Below, piece after piece: positions 30,242-42,039 of a stretch of DNA of 64,000 bases. The notes under the pieces were generated by a model. It had not been told where the DNA came from. It worked only from the letters and a program-made list of their open reading frames with translations, and searched no databases. A program made the position numbers and the translations under genes. The DNA is from Paracoccaceae bacterium (GTDB lineage: Bacteria; Pseudomonadota; Alphaproteobacteria; Rhodobacterales; Rhodobacteraceae). Where the stretch lies: NCBI GenBank assembly GCA_023260655.1, contig JALQUU010000003.1:1-64000 (forward strand), in the 5' to 3' direction. How positions within the stretch are numbered: position 1 is the stretch's first letter; the number at the start of each line of letters is the position of its first letter.

Positions 30242-31153
30242 TCACTCTTTGTCGATAAGCGCCCGGAACTCCCGCCATTCGCCCTTCGACATGCCAGAAT
30301 TCTCTTCGGTCACCGCTTCACCGCGGATCATGCGGCGGATGCAGTCCAGCCCGGTTTTCGAAACAGCCGCACCGCCCATGCGGTAATCCTCGAAGGCCGC
30401 ATAGGTCTGGGGCACCCAATCCGCCACGATCTTGCACATCGCTTCCGCATAAACGCGGATTTCGTACTGTGCATGGGCATCCGCCCGAAGTCGCAGGAAA
30501 TGCAAGAGGTTATGCAGATCGGTCTTCCAGTACCACTGCGTGTAGATATTCGCAGGCAGGTTCATCCGCGCCAATTCGCGCGCCAAACCTTGCTGACCAT
30601 CCTGGCTGATCATTGCCTCGTAATGGTCATAGGCCCGCGTGCAATCCTCGCGCAGCCAGCGCAGCACACGCTCGGCCTCCTCGCCCGTCAGTGCCTCGCC
30701 CCGGCCCTGGTTGTTGATCACCGATTGTGCCGCCAGCGCATCCTGCGACGGGATGTAGAACTCGCGATCCAGAATCGAATAGCGCGCCGAATATTCGTTC
30801 ACATTGGCGGTCCGGTGGCGGATCCACTGGCGCGCCACGAACACGGGCAGCTTCACATGTAGCTTGATTTCGCACATCTCGAAGGGCGTCGAATGCCAAT
30901 GCCGCATCAGATAACGGATCAGGCCCGCGTCATTCTGAACGCTCTTGGTGCCCTTGCCGTAAGAAACTCGCGCCGCTTGGCAGATCGCCGCGTCGTCGCC
31001 CATGTAGTCGATCACCCGCACGAAGCCGTGGTCGAGAACCGGATGCGCCGTGTAAAGGTGCTTCTCCATGCCTTCGGAAACCACGCGCAACGTCGAACGT
31101 GTCTCCTGACGTTCTGCTTCGATTTCTGCCAGCTGCTCCGGGGTAATCGGCAT
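30242..31153 (-). CDS. thyX: FAD-dependent thymidylate synthase
   Basis: [33 protein letters not shown] (RHR motif). Confidence 0.97.
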   Translation of the reverse strand: MPITPEQLAEIEAERQETRSTLRVVSEGMEKHLYTAHPVLDHGFVRVIDYMGDDAAICQAARVSYGKGTKSVQNDAGLIRYLMRHWHSTPFEMCEIKLHVKLPVFVARQWIRHRTANVNEYSARYSILDREFYIPSQDALAAQSVINNQGRGEALTGEEAERVLRWLREDCTRAYDHYEAMISQDGQQGLARELARMNLPANIYTQWYWKTDLHNLLHFLRLRADAHAQYEIRVYAEAMCKIVADWVPQTYAAFEDYRMGGAAVSKTGLDCIRRMIRGEAVTEENSGMSKGEWREFRALIDKE

Positions 31154-31340
31154 GAACGTCTCCTCTTTCACGACTCGCTTGGGCCTACATATTGCCCAGC
31201 CAGCAGCTTAATGCCACTGCCCCGTGTGACGCAGGACGCACCTTGCCACTAAAACCGCCGAGAACGCCTATCCTTATTGGCATTTTACCTATCCCTTTAG
31301 AAATTGTCGCCAAACAGGAAATCCCGCAGAGGGCAGGGCA

Positions 31341-32411
31341 GTGCTTCAGAAAAAACTCGGCAGTTTGGCCGTTATCGCGTTCCTTTCCGCCTGCGGTGGC
31401 TCCAACCCCTTCATCGACAATTCGGACACGACGGACACCGGAACCGGCACTGGCACGACCGATGGCACGCCGATCACCTCGGATCGCACTGTGCCGCCCG
31501 GAACCGCAAGCCCCACCCCCGCAGCTGGCATCTTCCGCCGCGAGCCCACCTCGGACGAGGACAACAGGTTCGGTGATGGGGCGGCCCAGAGCATCGTCTA
31601 CGATTCCGGCACCGACAGCTTCACCATCACCGGCCTCGCCTTTGACGGCAACAACACCTACACCCGTAGCACCGCCGTCAGCAGCCTTGGCCCCTACGCG
31701 GTCTACGAGGCAGCTTCGCAATATCCGGATGCGGTTACCAGCAGCCCGATCAACCAGATGACCCACCGCGCCGTCTATGGCGTCTCGACTGGCGGCGATG
31801 TCGAATTCGCGATTGTCCGTACCGGAGCCTATATCGCCTACGGTTTCGGCGGCTTCATCTACCAGCGCAATGGCGGTGTTACTCTGCCCACGGCAGGCCA
31901 AGCCAGCTATTCAGGCCCCTATGCAGGCCTGCGCGGTTTCGTCGGCAAGTGCGGCATCGAGTATTCGACTGCCGACATGGCCATCGACATCGATTTCGAC
32001 GCCTTCACTGCAAAATCCGGTGCAGAACAAGCCGCCGTGCGCGGTCGCCTGACCAACCGCGAAATCTACGATGTCAACGGCAATAATATCACCCGCGACA
32101 TCCTCGACGCTCTCGAAGCCGAATACGCAGGGATGACCTACAACAGCCTGCCTACTGTCGTCTTCGAAGTCGGCCCCAGCGTGATGGACGCGAACGGCGA
32201 AATCGTCGGCAATGTCGGCAACTCGCTGAACACCCCGAATGGCGCGATCACCTTCGAGGAAGGCAAGTATTACGCCCTCATCTCCGGGGATGCCACGCAG
32301 GGTAATGCCAGCAACATCGTCGGCGTGCTCGTCTTCGAAACTACGCAAGACCAGCGTTTCGAAAACGTCACCGTACACGAAACCGGCGGCTTCATCCTCG
32401 GGCGCAACTAA
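31341..32411 (+). CDS. Surface lipoprotein with TbpB-like beta-barrel domain (probable Slam cargo)
   Basis: Lipobox VIAFLSAC; GGFIYQRNGGVTLPTAGQASYSGPYAGLRGFVGKCGIEYSTADMAIDIDFDAF; directly upstream of Slam-like gene. Confidence 0.82.
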   Translation: MLQKKLGSLAVIAFLSACGGSNPFIDNSDTTDTGTGTGTTDGTPITSDRTVPPGTASPTPAAGIFRREPTSDEDNRFGDGAAQSIVYDSGTDSFTITGLAFDGNNTYTRSTAVSSLGPYAVYEAASQYPDAVTSSPINQMTHRAVYGVSTGGDVEFAIVRTGAYIAYGFGGFIYQRNGGVTLPTAGQASYSGPYAGLRGFVGKCGIEYSTADMAIDIDFDAFTAKSGAEQAAVRGRLTNREIYDVNGNNITRDILDALEAEYAGMTYNSLPTVVFEVGPSVMDANGEIVGNVGNSLNTPNGAITFEEGKYYALISGDATQGNASNIVGVLVFETTQDQRFENVTVHETGGFILGRN

Positions 32412-32414
32412 CCC

Positions 32415-33769
32415 ATGCGGCGCACCTTGCAGTTCGCGGCGCTCTGCGTCGCCCTCTGCATCTCGGGCACGGGGCAGGCGCGGGCCGAAACACTCAACGC
32501 CGCCGATTTCCACACCAAGGCCGTCGAGGCGCTGGCTGCGGGCGATGCCCATACAGCGCTCGCCATGGCCGAGGCCCTCCTCGCCCGCGATCCGCAGGAT
32601 TTCGACGCCGATCTCCTCCGCGCCCGAGCCGCCCGCGAATTGGGTCAGACCGCGGATGCCCTCAGCGCCTCGGAAACCGCATGGGGGCTTGCAGCTACCG
32701 ATTTAGAGCGCCATGCCGCCGCCCTCGTGCGCGCTCAGGTGCTATCTTCTGTTGACCGCCGCACCGCCGCGCAGCTCTGGCTCCGCCGTGCCGTGCAATA
32801 TGCGCCCGACCCCGCCTCCCGCGCCCGCGCCATCCGCGATTTCCGCTATGTTCGCGCCCGCAATCCCGTCTCCGTCGATCTTCGCTTCGGCCTCACGCCG
32901 CGCTCGAATATCAACAACGGCTCGGTGCATTCCTCGGCGCGGCTCTTCGATCTGCCCTTCGAATTCCAGCTCTCCGGCACCGCGCAAGCCCTCTCCGGCC
33001 TTGAAACCTCTGCCGGGGCAAGCCTCCGCTACCGCATTTCCGAGGCCCCCACCCACGCCACCGATCTGCGCGTCTCGCTCGACAGCCGCAGCTACACCCT
33101 TTCCAAAGAGGCCCGCGCACTCGCCCCAGCCGCACGCGGATCGGATTACGGCCAGATCAACCTGAGCGCCGGCCTCCTGCACCGCTGGTCCGATCCGACA
33201 GGCCGCCGCGAATGGCTCGTCGGCGCCGATCTTGGCCGCCTCTGGTATGGCGGCGCCCCCTACGCCGATGTCGCGCGCCTTACGGGCGGGGTGAACCTCG
33301 CGCTCCCCAACAGCCAGCGCCTCTCCATCGCGCTCACCGAGGAACGCAACCGCGGCCCGCTTGCTCCCTCCTCCGATGTTTCCCGCGTCGCTCTCGGCTG
33401 GTCCGCCCCCCTGCCCTCCGGCCCCATGCTTTCCGTCTCGGCCACCCTGACCGACAGCGCCTCCGCCACCTCCAGCGCCGACTACCGCGACCTCTCTCTC
33501 GGGCTCGATATCGCGCCACGCCGCCAGTTCTTCGGTGCGGAAGCGACTTTCTCACTCGACCTGCGCGGCAGCGACTACCCCGCCAACCCCTTCGCCGCAG
33601 GCCCCCGCCATGACCGCGAAGTGGCGGCCTCTCTCTGGCCTTGCCGAAAGCCGAATATCTCGGCTTCAAACCCGTAGTCACGCTCTCGGCCCGCAAGAAC
33701 CGCTCGAACGTCGCGATCTACGAAACCCGCGATATCGGCCGCTCGCTCGGGTTCTGTTCCGCCTTTTGA
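32415..33769 (+). pseudogene. Slam-like outer-membrane translocon (TPR + beta-barrel, DUF560), frameshifted near C-terminus
   Basis: Signal peptide, TPR-like helices, barrel strands; frame 1 ends SLWPCRKPNISASNP*, frame 2 gives LPKAEYLGFKPVVTLSARKNRSNVAIYETRDIGRSLGFCSAF*. Confidence 0.78.
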
Positions 33770-33837
33770 TTGGCTTCCGGTCTCGACATCCGGCCCCGTT
33801 TCCCTAATCTCTGCCCGAAGAACAAAGCGAGGGCGCG

Positions 33838-34266
33838 ATGCAAATCAAATATCTCCACACAATGGTCCGGGTGAAGGATCTCGAAAAGTCGATGGCTTTC
33901 TACAAGCTTCTCGGCCTCAAGAAGACACGCCAGTATGACAGCGAAGAAGGCCGCTTCACGCTGATCTTCCTTGCCCCGCCTGAGCAAGAAGAGTGCCCGG
34001 TCGAACTCACCTATAACTGGGACGGCGACGATGGCCTGCCCTCCGACAGCCGCCATTTCGGCCACCTCGCCTATGCCGTGGAAAACATCTACGACATGTG
34101 CCAGCACCTGATGGATAACGGCGTCACCATCAACCGCCCGCCCCGCGATGGCCGCATGGCTTTCGTCCGTTCGCCCGACAATGTCTCGATCGAACTGCTC
34201 CAGATGGGCGATCCGCTGCCGAAAGCCGAGCCTTGGGCCTCGATGCCCAGCACCGGTCACTGGTAA
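33838..34266 (+). CDS. VOC family protein, lactoylglutathione lyase-like
   Basis: MQIKYLHTMVRVKDLEKSMAFYKLLGLKKTRQ; VELTYNWD; GHLAYAVENIYD. Confidence 0.92.
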   Translation: MQIKYLHTMVRVKDLEKSMAFYKLLGLKKTRQYDSEEGRFTLIFLAPPEQEECPVELTYNWDGDDGLPSDSRHFGHLAYAVENIYDMCQHLMDNGVTINRPPRDGRMAFVRSPDNVSIELLQMGDPLPKAEPWASMPSTGHW

Positions 34267-34308
34267 CCGTTAGGGCGCGGGGCGAACTCCCCGCGCGCTT
34301 TCCCCGCC

Positions 34309-34818
34309 TCAGTAGATGTATCGGATCTGGTCGGCCCAGTAGCGTTCCATCCGCTTCGGCCCTACCGTCACATCTTCAAGACTCGCCGCCTGCAGAATAC
34401 CCCGCGCCGAGATCCCTTCGGCTTGCCGCGCAAAGAGCGCCGCCACCAACTCGCAGATCGTCCGCCCCTTGGCTGTCAACCGCACCCGCACCGAACGGCG
34501 ATCCACTTCGCAGCGCTGGTGGTGCATATAACCCGCCTCGACGAGCTTCTTCAGGTTATAGTTCACTTTCGAACCCTGATAATACCCGCGCGACTTCAAC
34601 TCGCCCGCCGACACTTCCTGCTCGCCCACATTGAACAGCAAAAGTGCTTGCACCGCGTTGATTTCAATAACCCCCACGCGCTCGAACTCGTCCTTGATCA
34701 CATCAAGAAGCAAGCGGTGCAGGCGTTCGATCAGGCTCAGGGCCTCTAGGTATCCCGTCATGAGGCCAATGTCCCCTTGCGGGGTATCGGGGGCCTGAAA
34801 AGAGGAATGAATACTCAT
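34309..34818 (-). CDS. MarR-like winged-helix regulator
   Basis: INAVQALLLFNVGEQEVSAGELKSRGYYQGSKVNYNLKKLVEAGYMHHQRCEVDRRSVRVRLTAKG. Confidence 0.88.
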   Translation of the reverse strand: MSIHSSFQAPDTPQGDIGLMTGYLEALSLIERLHRLLLDVIKDEFERVGVIEINAVQALLLFNVGEQEVSAGELKSRGYYQGSKVNYNLKKLVEAGYMHHQRCEVDRRSVRVRLTAKGRTICELVAALFARQAEGISARGILQAASLEDVTVGPKRMERYWADQIRYIY

Positions 34819-34915
34819 GTTTGTCTCCGTGCTGTCCGCTCGGACACGAGTTCTGACGGCAAAACCCGAAGATCGGGTTAAACCGGAGGCATTCCACTAA
34901 AATCCGAAGTATTCT

Positions 34916-35173
34916 CTAGGCGTTGATCAGGCGACGGATGCGCGCCACCAGATCGGCATGGGCTTCAGGCGCGCCCATCTGGCCGGTCACCCACTGGTAA
35001 AGGTCCTGATCGTTCTCGTCGAGGAGCGCCTCGTAGCGATCGAGCCCGGCCGCATCCATCCCGCCCAGTTCTGCCTCGGCGAAGCGCGACAGGATGATAT
35101 CCATTTCCTTGATCCCGCGCCGTATCGAGCGCATGCCAAGGCGTTTCAGCCGGATTTCCCGCGTTTCCGTCAT
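34916..35173 (-). CDS. sdhE: Succinate dehydrogenase assembly factor SdhE
   Basis: KRLGMRSIRRGIKEMDIILSRFAEAEL (RGxxE); YEALLDENDQDLYQWVTGQ. Confidence 0.93.
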   Translation of the reverse strand: MTETREIRLKRLGMRSIRRGIKEMDIILSRFAEAELGGMDAAGLDRYEALLDENDQDLYQWVTGQMGAPEAHADLVARIRRLINA

Positions 35174-35580
35174 TCCTCGCGCTCCTGCACTTTGAATTCA
35201 CGCAGCGCCTTTTCTACCCGACCGATCTTCTTTGCAAGAGCCTCGGCCTCGTCGCGGAGCGCCGCAAGGTCCGCCAGCGCTTTTGCCAGCTCAGGCGAGG
35301 AACCGCCCGCCTCTGGCATCGCTACACCCTCGCCTTCACCGTTCAGAAGCCACACCACCGAAACGCCCAGCATGCCCGCCATCGTGGTCAACCGGTTTGC
35401 GCGGGGATCGGCGCGGTCATCTTCCCAATCTTCCAGCGTCGAGGTCTTCACACCCAACCGCTTCGCCAACTGTTTCGGCGTCATATCCGCCGCCTCACGC
35501 GCCGCGGCAATCCGGTCTCCCAACGTTGCCACATCCGCTGCATAGTAACCTTGGGCGCTCATGTGCTCGTTGTCAGCCAT
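35170..35580 (-). CDS. XRE family transcriptional regulator
   Basis: RIAAAREAADMTPKQLAKRLGVKTSTLEDWEDDRADPRANRLTTMAGMLGVSVVWLLNGEGEG. Confidence 0.93.
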   Translation of the reverse strand: MADNEHMSAQGYYAADVATLGDRIAAAREAADMTPKQLAKRLGVKTSTLEDWEDDRADPRANRLTTMAGMLGVSVVWLLNGEGEGVAMPEAGGSSPELAKALADLAALRDEAEALAKKIGRVEKALREFKVQEREE

Positions 35581-35628
35581 TGCTCTTCTCCTTGTCCACT
35601 TGCTTGGGATTTCGGCGCACCCTATTAG

Positions 35629-36861
<1,233 letters not shown>

Positions 36862-36909
36862 TCACCGACTGCGTAAACAGTGCTTGGTGAGCGGACGTAA
36901 GGAGAAGGC

Positions 36910-37335
36910 ATGGCGGGGGAATTGCCCGAGTATTATTTTCGGGTTTGGGAAAACGGCGCGTTCGTTTTCCGTGTCGATACGGAAAACCGTCAACGTCGGA
37001 TCGAGATGGATCAGATCGCGACGGCAAACATCCGCAATGGCGATATAAAACCGCAAGGGGATCGCCAGCTCACCGAGGAAGACATCTCGGTCATCCGTGA
37101 CTGGATGGAGCAGCGTCTCGCCACGCTCGCCGCCCGCGACATCGACGATATCCACCGCGCGGTCGACTACCTCAACCAGACAACCCACTGGGCGCAGTCA
37201 AAAGCCACTGACGCCCAGTTAGATCTGGTCACCGATTCTCTCCTGCTCGCGATGCATGATCTTCGCTCGGTGTTGGTCCGGAAAAGGGCCGACAGGCTCC
37301 TTGCGAATTACGAAGCGCGCACCCAAGCCGAATAA
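36910..37335 (+). CDS. Hypothetical protein
   Basis: Intact 141-aa ORF with ribosome-binding-like GGAGAAGG upstream. Confidence 0.7.
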   Translation: MAGELPEYYFRVWENGAFVFRVDTENRQRRIEMDQIATANIRNGDIKPQGDRQLTEEDISVIRDWMEQRLATLAARDIDDIHRAVDYLNQTTHWAQSKATDAQLDLVTDSLLLAMHDLRSVLVRKRADRLLANYEARTQAE

Positions 37336-37338
37336 GGC

Positions 37339-38686
37339 TCAGGCAGCGCGCTCCAATCTGGGTAGGGACTGCCGCCAGAAGCGTAGCATCATGAACCCGC
37401 CAGCCACGGCCAGCCCCGCCGCTAGCCCCAGCCAAACGCCCACACCTTCCCAGCCCACAACAAAGGCCAGCACGTAAGCCATGGGCGCACCCACGCCCCA
37501 ATAGGCAATCGTGGCGATAATCATCGGCACGCGGGTATCCTGCACCCCGCGCAACAGGCCCAGCGCCATCACCTGCGCCGAATCCGCCGCTTGGAAAAGC
37601 GCCGCCGCCGCCATCAGGGTCACGCCAATCACGATCACCGCCGCGCGGTCGGGATCGTCCGGCGCAAGGAAAAGCCCGATCAGCAAGTTCGGAATGGTCA
37701 GGAAGGTGATCACCGTCAGCACCACGAAAACGAGCGACAGGAAAATCACCGTCGAAGCCCCTGTCCGCAGTTCCGCCAAGTCCCCTGCCCCGAGCGACCG
37801 CCCGGAGCGGATCGTCGCCACGTTGCTCAACCCCACATGCAGCATGAAGGTCATCGACGAGAGTTGCAGTGCAATCCCGTGCGCCGCCAGCGGCACAGTG
37901 CCGAGCCACCCCATCATCAAGGACGCGGCCGAGAACAGCCCCACCTCCGCAATATTCGTGATGCCGATCGGCCAGCCCAAGCGGAACACCCGCCACAAGG
38001 CTTCCCAATCCGCCCGCCAGAACCGCACGAACAACTCATGTTCCGGCACCGCGCGAATCGCATAGGCCACGATCACCACCATCGAGGCGAGTTGCGCCGC
38101 CAGCGAGGCCCAAGCCGAGCCCGCAAGCCCCATCTCCGGCGCTCCGAAATGCCCGAAGATCAGCACGTAGTTCAGCGCGGCATTCACCGCGACCGCCGCC
38201 AGTGTCGCCCACAGCACGATCTGCGTGCGTTCCAGCGCCGAAAGGTAGCTCTTCAGCACCATCACCATCAGCGCCGGAAAGATCGACCACCCCGCAATGG
38301 CGAGATACAAGCCCGCACCCTCTGCCAGCGCTGGTCCCTGCCCCAGAGCACCCAGCACCCCCTCGGCCGAAAGCAGCGCCGGAAGCGTCAGCACCCCGTA
38401 GACCATGGCAATCCAGATCGCCATCCGCGTCACCCGGCGGACCTGCTGCGCCTGCCCCGAGGTCTCGGCTTCCGCCACCATCGGCATCAGGGCCCAGGCA
38501 AAGCCAGACCCGAAGATGAAGAGGATGAAGAAATAGGTCGAGCCAAGCACCTGCGCGGCCAGCGCTTCCACGTCATACCAGCAGCATGAGTGAATCCGTG
38601 AGCCAGATCGAGGTTTGCGCCAGATGGCTGCCAATGAGCGGCAGGCCCAGGGTGAGAATGGATTTAACATGTTCATTACGGGTCAT
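37339..38686 (-). pseudogene. MATE efflux transporter, frameshifted near N-terminus
   Basis: MTRNEHVKSILTLGLPLIGSHLAQTSIWLTDSLMLLV* in one frame, then WYDVEALAAQVLGSTYFFILFIFGSGFAWALMPMV in another. Confidence 0.85.
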
Positions 38687-38730
38687 GAGATAGCGCTAAC
38701 CCTGCTCGGAAGCACTTTCAAGCCACGCCG

Positions 38731-39669
38731 TCACGCCGCCCGCATCAAAAGCTGGAGTGCTGCCAAGGCCACCACGGCCCCCGAGATGATTTCCAAAGCC
38801 GACATCGCCCGCAGAATCCCGCGCCCTTCCGCGATCTGCGCCAGCACCCCTTCCCGCATCGTCACGGCGGCCAAGGCGACCAAAAGCGTCACCGACGCCG
38901 TGCCAAGGCCCATGGCGAAAACACCTGCGATACCCGCCGCATGGATGCCCATTTTCGCCGTAATGATCAGCAAGAAAATCGCCCCCGTGCAGGGCCGGAT
39001 CGCTACCGCGCCAATCAAGAGAAGCGCATCCCGCAACGAATGTACCTCTGCTACCTGCTCCAGCGTCGGCCCATGGGCATGGCCGAAGCCGCAATTCGCG
39101 TCATGCACATGGTCATGGCCATGCTCATGCCCCGCGCCATGCTCTGCCTCGGGCCGGAACGCCCCGAAAGCCCGCCGGATGCCCCGAGCCAGAAGCCAGA
39201 ACCCGACCCCCGCGATCGCCGCATAGGAAACCGACGCAAACCAATCCTCCGCCGCGCCTTCCAGCGCCGTTTTGCCAAGTTGCAAAACCCAGATCCCGAA
39301 ATACACAAGCAAAACGGCCGATCCGGCCTGCGCCAAGCTCGACGCCACCGAAAGCGCCCCCAAGCGCGTCAGAGAAACTCGCTGCGCCATGCCATAGCCG
39401 CCGATCAGGATCTTGCCGTGCCCCGGCCCCGCCGCATGGAAAAAACCGTAGGCAAAGCACAACACCAAGAGAGAGAACAACGCTCCGGGCTGGCCCGCCT
39501 TCAACGCTCGCACGATCCGCGCCATAGCGGTTTGCGCCTCGTGCTGGCCTTCCGCGGCCCAACGGTCCAGCACCGCCATTCCGCCCAACCCCCATAGCCA
39601 CACCGCTACAGCCAGAACCGCCGCCACAGGTAACAGCCAAGCAAGCCGCCCCGCGCTCACTTCCCGCAT
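38731..39669 (-). CDS. NicO/RcnA-type nickel/cobalt transporter with His-rich loop
   Basis: [53 protein letters not shown]. Confidence 0.92.
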   Translation of the reverse strand: MREVSAGRLAWLLPVAAVLAVAVWLWGLGGMAVLDRWAAEGQHEAQTAMARIVRALKAGQPGALFSLLVLCFAYGFFHAAGPGHGKILIGGYGMAQRVSLTRLGALSVASSLAQAGSAVLLVYFGIWVLQLGKTALEGAAEDWFASVSYAAIAGVGFWLLARGIRRAFGAFRPEAEHGAGHEHGHDHVHDANCGFGHAHGPTLEQVAEVHSLRDALLLIGAVAIRPCTGAIFLLIITAKMGIHAAGIAGVFAMGLGTASVTLLVALAAVTMREGVLAQIAEGRGILRAMSALEIISGAVVALAALQLLMRAA

Positions 39670-40289
39670 TCGACCCTCACAACATCCGCAAATGCTTCGC
39701 CAACTTCCGGGTATTCGTCGTCATTCTTCGGCGGGTTCTTATAAAGCTCCTCTTCGACCAGCGTATAAGCCTTGTCGAGATCCGCCGCTTCGATCCCCAC
39801 CGTGCACCCCTCGGGTGCCGTTACCCGCCCTTGCAAATCGTAAGCCGTGTAGAACGTCGGATCATAAGCGCGCAGCGTGAGCGCTGAAACCGGCTCCACA
39901 AAACGCCTCACATGGCCCGAAACCAGCATCCCGTTCTCGAGCACTGTCTGCGTGCCAACAGGGGCTCCAAGCACAAGCGCATCCCCACTCGGCCCCACCG
40001 CGTAAAGATCGCCCTGAAACCCCTCAATCCAGTTCAGATCGAAGCCCTTCACCGTCTGCAACTCAGCGTCCGTCAGAAACCCGTCCGCATCCGGATCAAG
40101 CCCCATGTCTTCGAGGATCAGCAGCGAATAAAGTTCGTCATAGGCCCAAGTCACCTCGAGCTCAGTCACCTGCCCCGCATCGTTCGTGCGCAATGTCATG
40201 GAGATATCGACAAACACATGCGGATGCGCCGAAAGTGGCGTTGCAGTGCATAGGAAAAGGGCGGTGCAAGCGGCGCGAAAATCCATCAT
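39657..40289 (-). CDS. DUF1007 family protein
   Basis: Signal peptide; [42 protein letters not shown]. Confidence 0.92.
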   Translation of the reverse strand: MMDFRAACTALFLCTATPLSAHPHVFVDISMTLRTNDAGQVTELEVTWAYDELYSLLILEDMGLDPDADGFLTDAELQTVKGFDLNWIEGFQGDLYAVGPSGDALVLGAPVGTQTVLENGMLVSGHVRRFVEPVSALTLRAYDPTFYTAYDLQGRVTAPEGCTVGIEAADLDKAYTLVEEELYKNPPKNDDEYPEVGEAFADVVRVECGK

Positions 40290-40361
40290 GGCTTTTCTTA
40301 CTCCGCCGTTTCCATCCGGCAAAGCCCCCACGCATTAGCCACGCAGCTTCCCGCCTAAATC

Positions 40362-40856
40362 CTACTCAGCCGAATGTTCAGCCAACCCGCGGCGCGCCCG
40401 CAGCGGCGTAACGATCCCCGGCGGCGGTGTATCGTTTTCGCTGAAAAGCTCAGGCAGCAACCGCTCCAGATCCATCCGCAAACGTTTGATATCCCGCTGG
40501 GATTGCTCCTCCGCCAGATCAAGCTCCATTGCATGGGCTTTCAAATCCTCCACCACGGCCCGCGCATCGTTCAGCCGTTCCGAGAAGGTCTCGATCTCCT
40601 CATGCCGCTGCCGCAAGAACAGCCGCGCCCGCGACACCTTCTCTTCCGAATAGACCCGCGCCAGATCACGCGATGCAAAGCTCATCCGTGCCGCGATTTC
40701 CAGAAGCTCCGGCCCCAGGCTGTCCAGATCGGGATGACGGCGCAAGAAAGCCAACCGCTCCTTCACCGCGTCGAATTCCGAGACCAAACGGAACGCCGTC
40801 GCACGATCCGCCGCATGGGCAATGAGATAGGCCCGCGTCACGTCCCGCATATTCAT
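40362..40856 (-). CDS. Hypothetical coiled-coil protein
   Basis: Intact charged helical ORF, MNMRDVTRAYLIAHAADRATAFRLV. Confidence 0.65.
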   Translation of the reverse strand: MNMRDVTRAYLIAHAADRATAFRLVSEFDAVKERLAFLRRHPDLDSLGPELLEIAARMSFASRDLARVYSEEKVSRARLFLRQRHEEIETFSERLNDARAVVEDLKAHAMELDLAEEQSQRDIKRLRMDLERLLPELFSENDTPPPGIVTPLRARRGLAEHSAE

Positions 40857-40877
40857 GTCGAATTTCCGGTGCGACTG

Positions 40878-41138
40878 CTACAGCGCCAGCATCCGTGCAT
40901 TGGCTGGCAGAAAGAACATCAACCCGACCGTCAGCACAGCGAGCCCTATTTCGGCCCACATGCCCGCCGCAGGCACCGCCGCGCCATCCAGCACCAGCCC
41001 GAGTTCAGGCCAGTTCCAAAGCCCGACCGCCGCCCCGAGGCGCTGCACAGACACCCTGACCGCCAGAGCCACCATCAACCCTAGAGAAACCCGGTGCCCC
41101 AAACCCAAAAACAATCGAAACGCGTGCGCCACAGCCAT
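40878..41138 (-). CDS. Small membrane hypothetical protein
   Basis: Hydrophobic 86-aa ORF between coherent genes. Confidence 0.5.
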   Translation of the reverse strand: MAVAHAFRLFLGLGHRVSLGLMVALAVRVSVQRLGAAVGLWNWPELGLVLDGAAVPAAGMWAEIGLAVLTVGLMFFLPANARMLAL

Positions 41139-41267
41139 CGCCGTCGTCCCCCCAGAACAGACAGATACTTTCGGATATACTATTAAGCCTAGGAGGTATA
41201 ATTTCCCAAGGGAAAATTTACCTTAAGTCACTGAAAAAACTTGATTGATTCTACAATGGAAACAGTT

Positions 41268-41702
41268 TCAGGCTTTGCCCGGTTTTCCGCTGAAAATCCC
41301 GACGATCAGCGAAAGCAATATGCAACCTGTGAACAGGTAAAGCCCCCAAGCAGGCTCCACATGCCCCAACCCGATCCCCTTGGCCAAGGTAATATAGATC
41401 GCGATCAGGAAAATATCGGCCATCGCAAGCTTCCCCAGAACGCCCAGAACCGGTACCGCCCGCGAATCCAGCCAGCCGATATGCACCAAGGCCAGCCCGA
41501 GGGTTTTCAGCATCGGCGCGAAAATCGCGAAGAAGGTCACCACCAGCGCCAGCACCACATCGCTCTGCCATAGCGATTGCAGCCCCGTCACCACACTGAT
41601 TTCCGACAGCCCGAAAATCGGTAAAAGCCATGCCCGCATTAAAGGCGCGAACCACGAAACTGGAAACAGCACCAATAGCGCAAGATTGAGCCAGCGCAGC
41701 AC
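41268..41702 (-). CDS. Paraquat-inducible protein A-like membrane protein
   Basis: LVLFPVSWFAPLMRAWLLPIFGLSEISVVTGLQSLWQ; FAIFAPMLKTLGL; GKLAMADIFLIAIYI. Confidence 0.88.
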   Translation of the reverse strand: MLRWLNLALLVLFPVSWFAPLMRAWLLPIFGLSEISVVTGLQSLWQSDVVLALVVTFFAIFAPMLKTLGLALVHIGWLDSRAVPVLGVLGKLAMADIFLIAIYITLAKGIGLGHVEPAWGLYLFTGCILLSLIVGIFSGKPGKA

Positions 41703-41705
41703 CGC

Positions 41706-41987
41706 TCAGAGGCCCCGCATCAGGTCGGTGATCATCAAAATCCCGCTCACGAGGATGAGCATCGGATCGATGTTCAAGAGCCGCAAAACCCCCACGGCAT
41801 CGAAAAGGACCAGAAACACCGCCGCCGTTGTGAGGTTGGTATTGCGAAAGGCCCGCCGCGTTTCGGCATCCATCTCCTCGCCCCGCCGCCGCGCCGAATA
41901 GAGCGGCCAGCCGGTCACCAGCAGCACCGTCCCCTGAAGCAACGGGAACAACGCGAAAGAGAGCCAAAGCGGAATGGTTTCAATCAT
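41706..41987 (-). CDS. Small membrane hypothetical protein upstream of the PqiA-like gene
   Basis: MIETIPLWLSFALFPLLQGTVLLVTGWPLYSARRRGEEMDAET. Confidence 0.65.
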   Translation of the reverse strand: MIETIPLWLSFALFPLLQGTVLLVTGWPLYSARRRGEEMDAETRRAFRNTNLTTAAVFLVLFDAVGVLRLLNIDPMLILVSGILMITDLMRGL

Positions 41988-42039
41988 CTCAAGGCCTTTT
42001 TTCCCACGCTAGAAGCTGGGCGCGCCCCTTACAAGCGGC

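Noticed and set aside
41251-41967. 238-aa minus-strand ORF spanning two PqiA-region genes
   Set aside because: Out of frame with the clear membrane-protein frames at 41268-41702 and 41706-41987; Gly/Arg-rich shadow.
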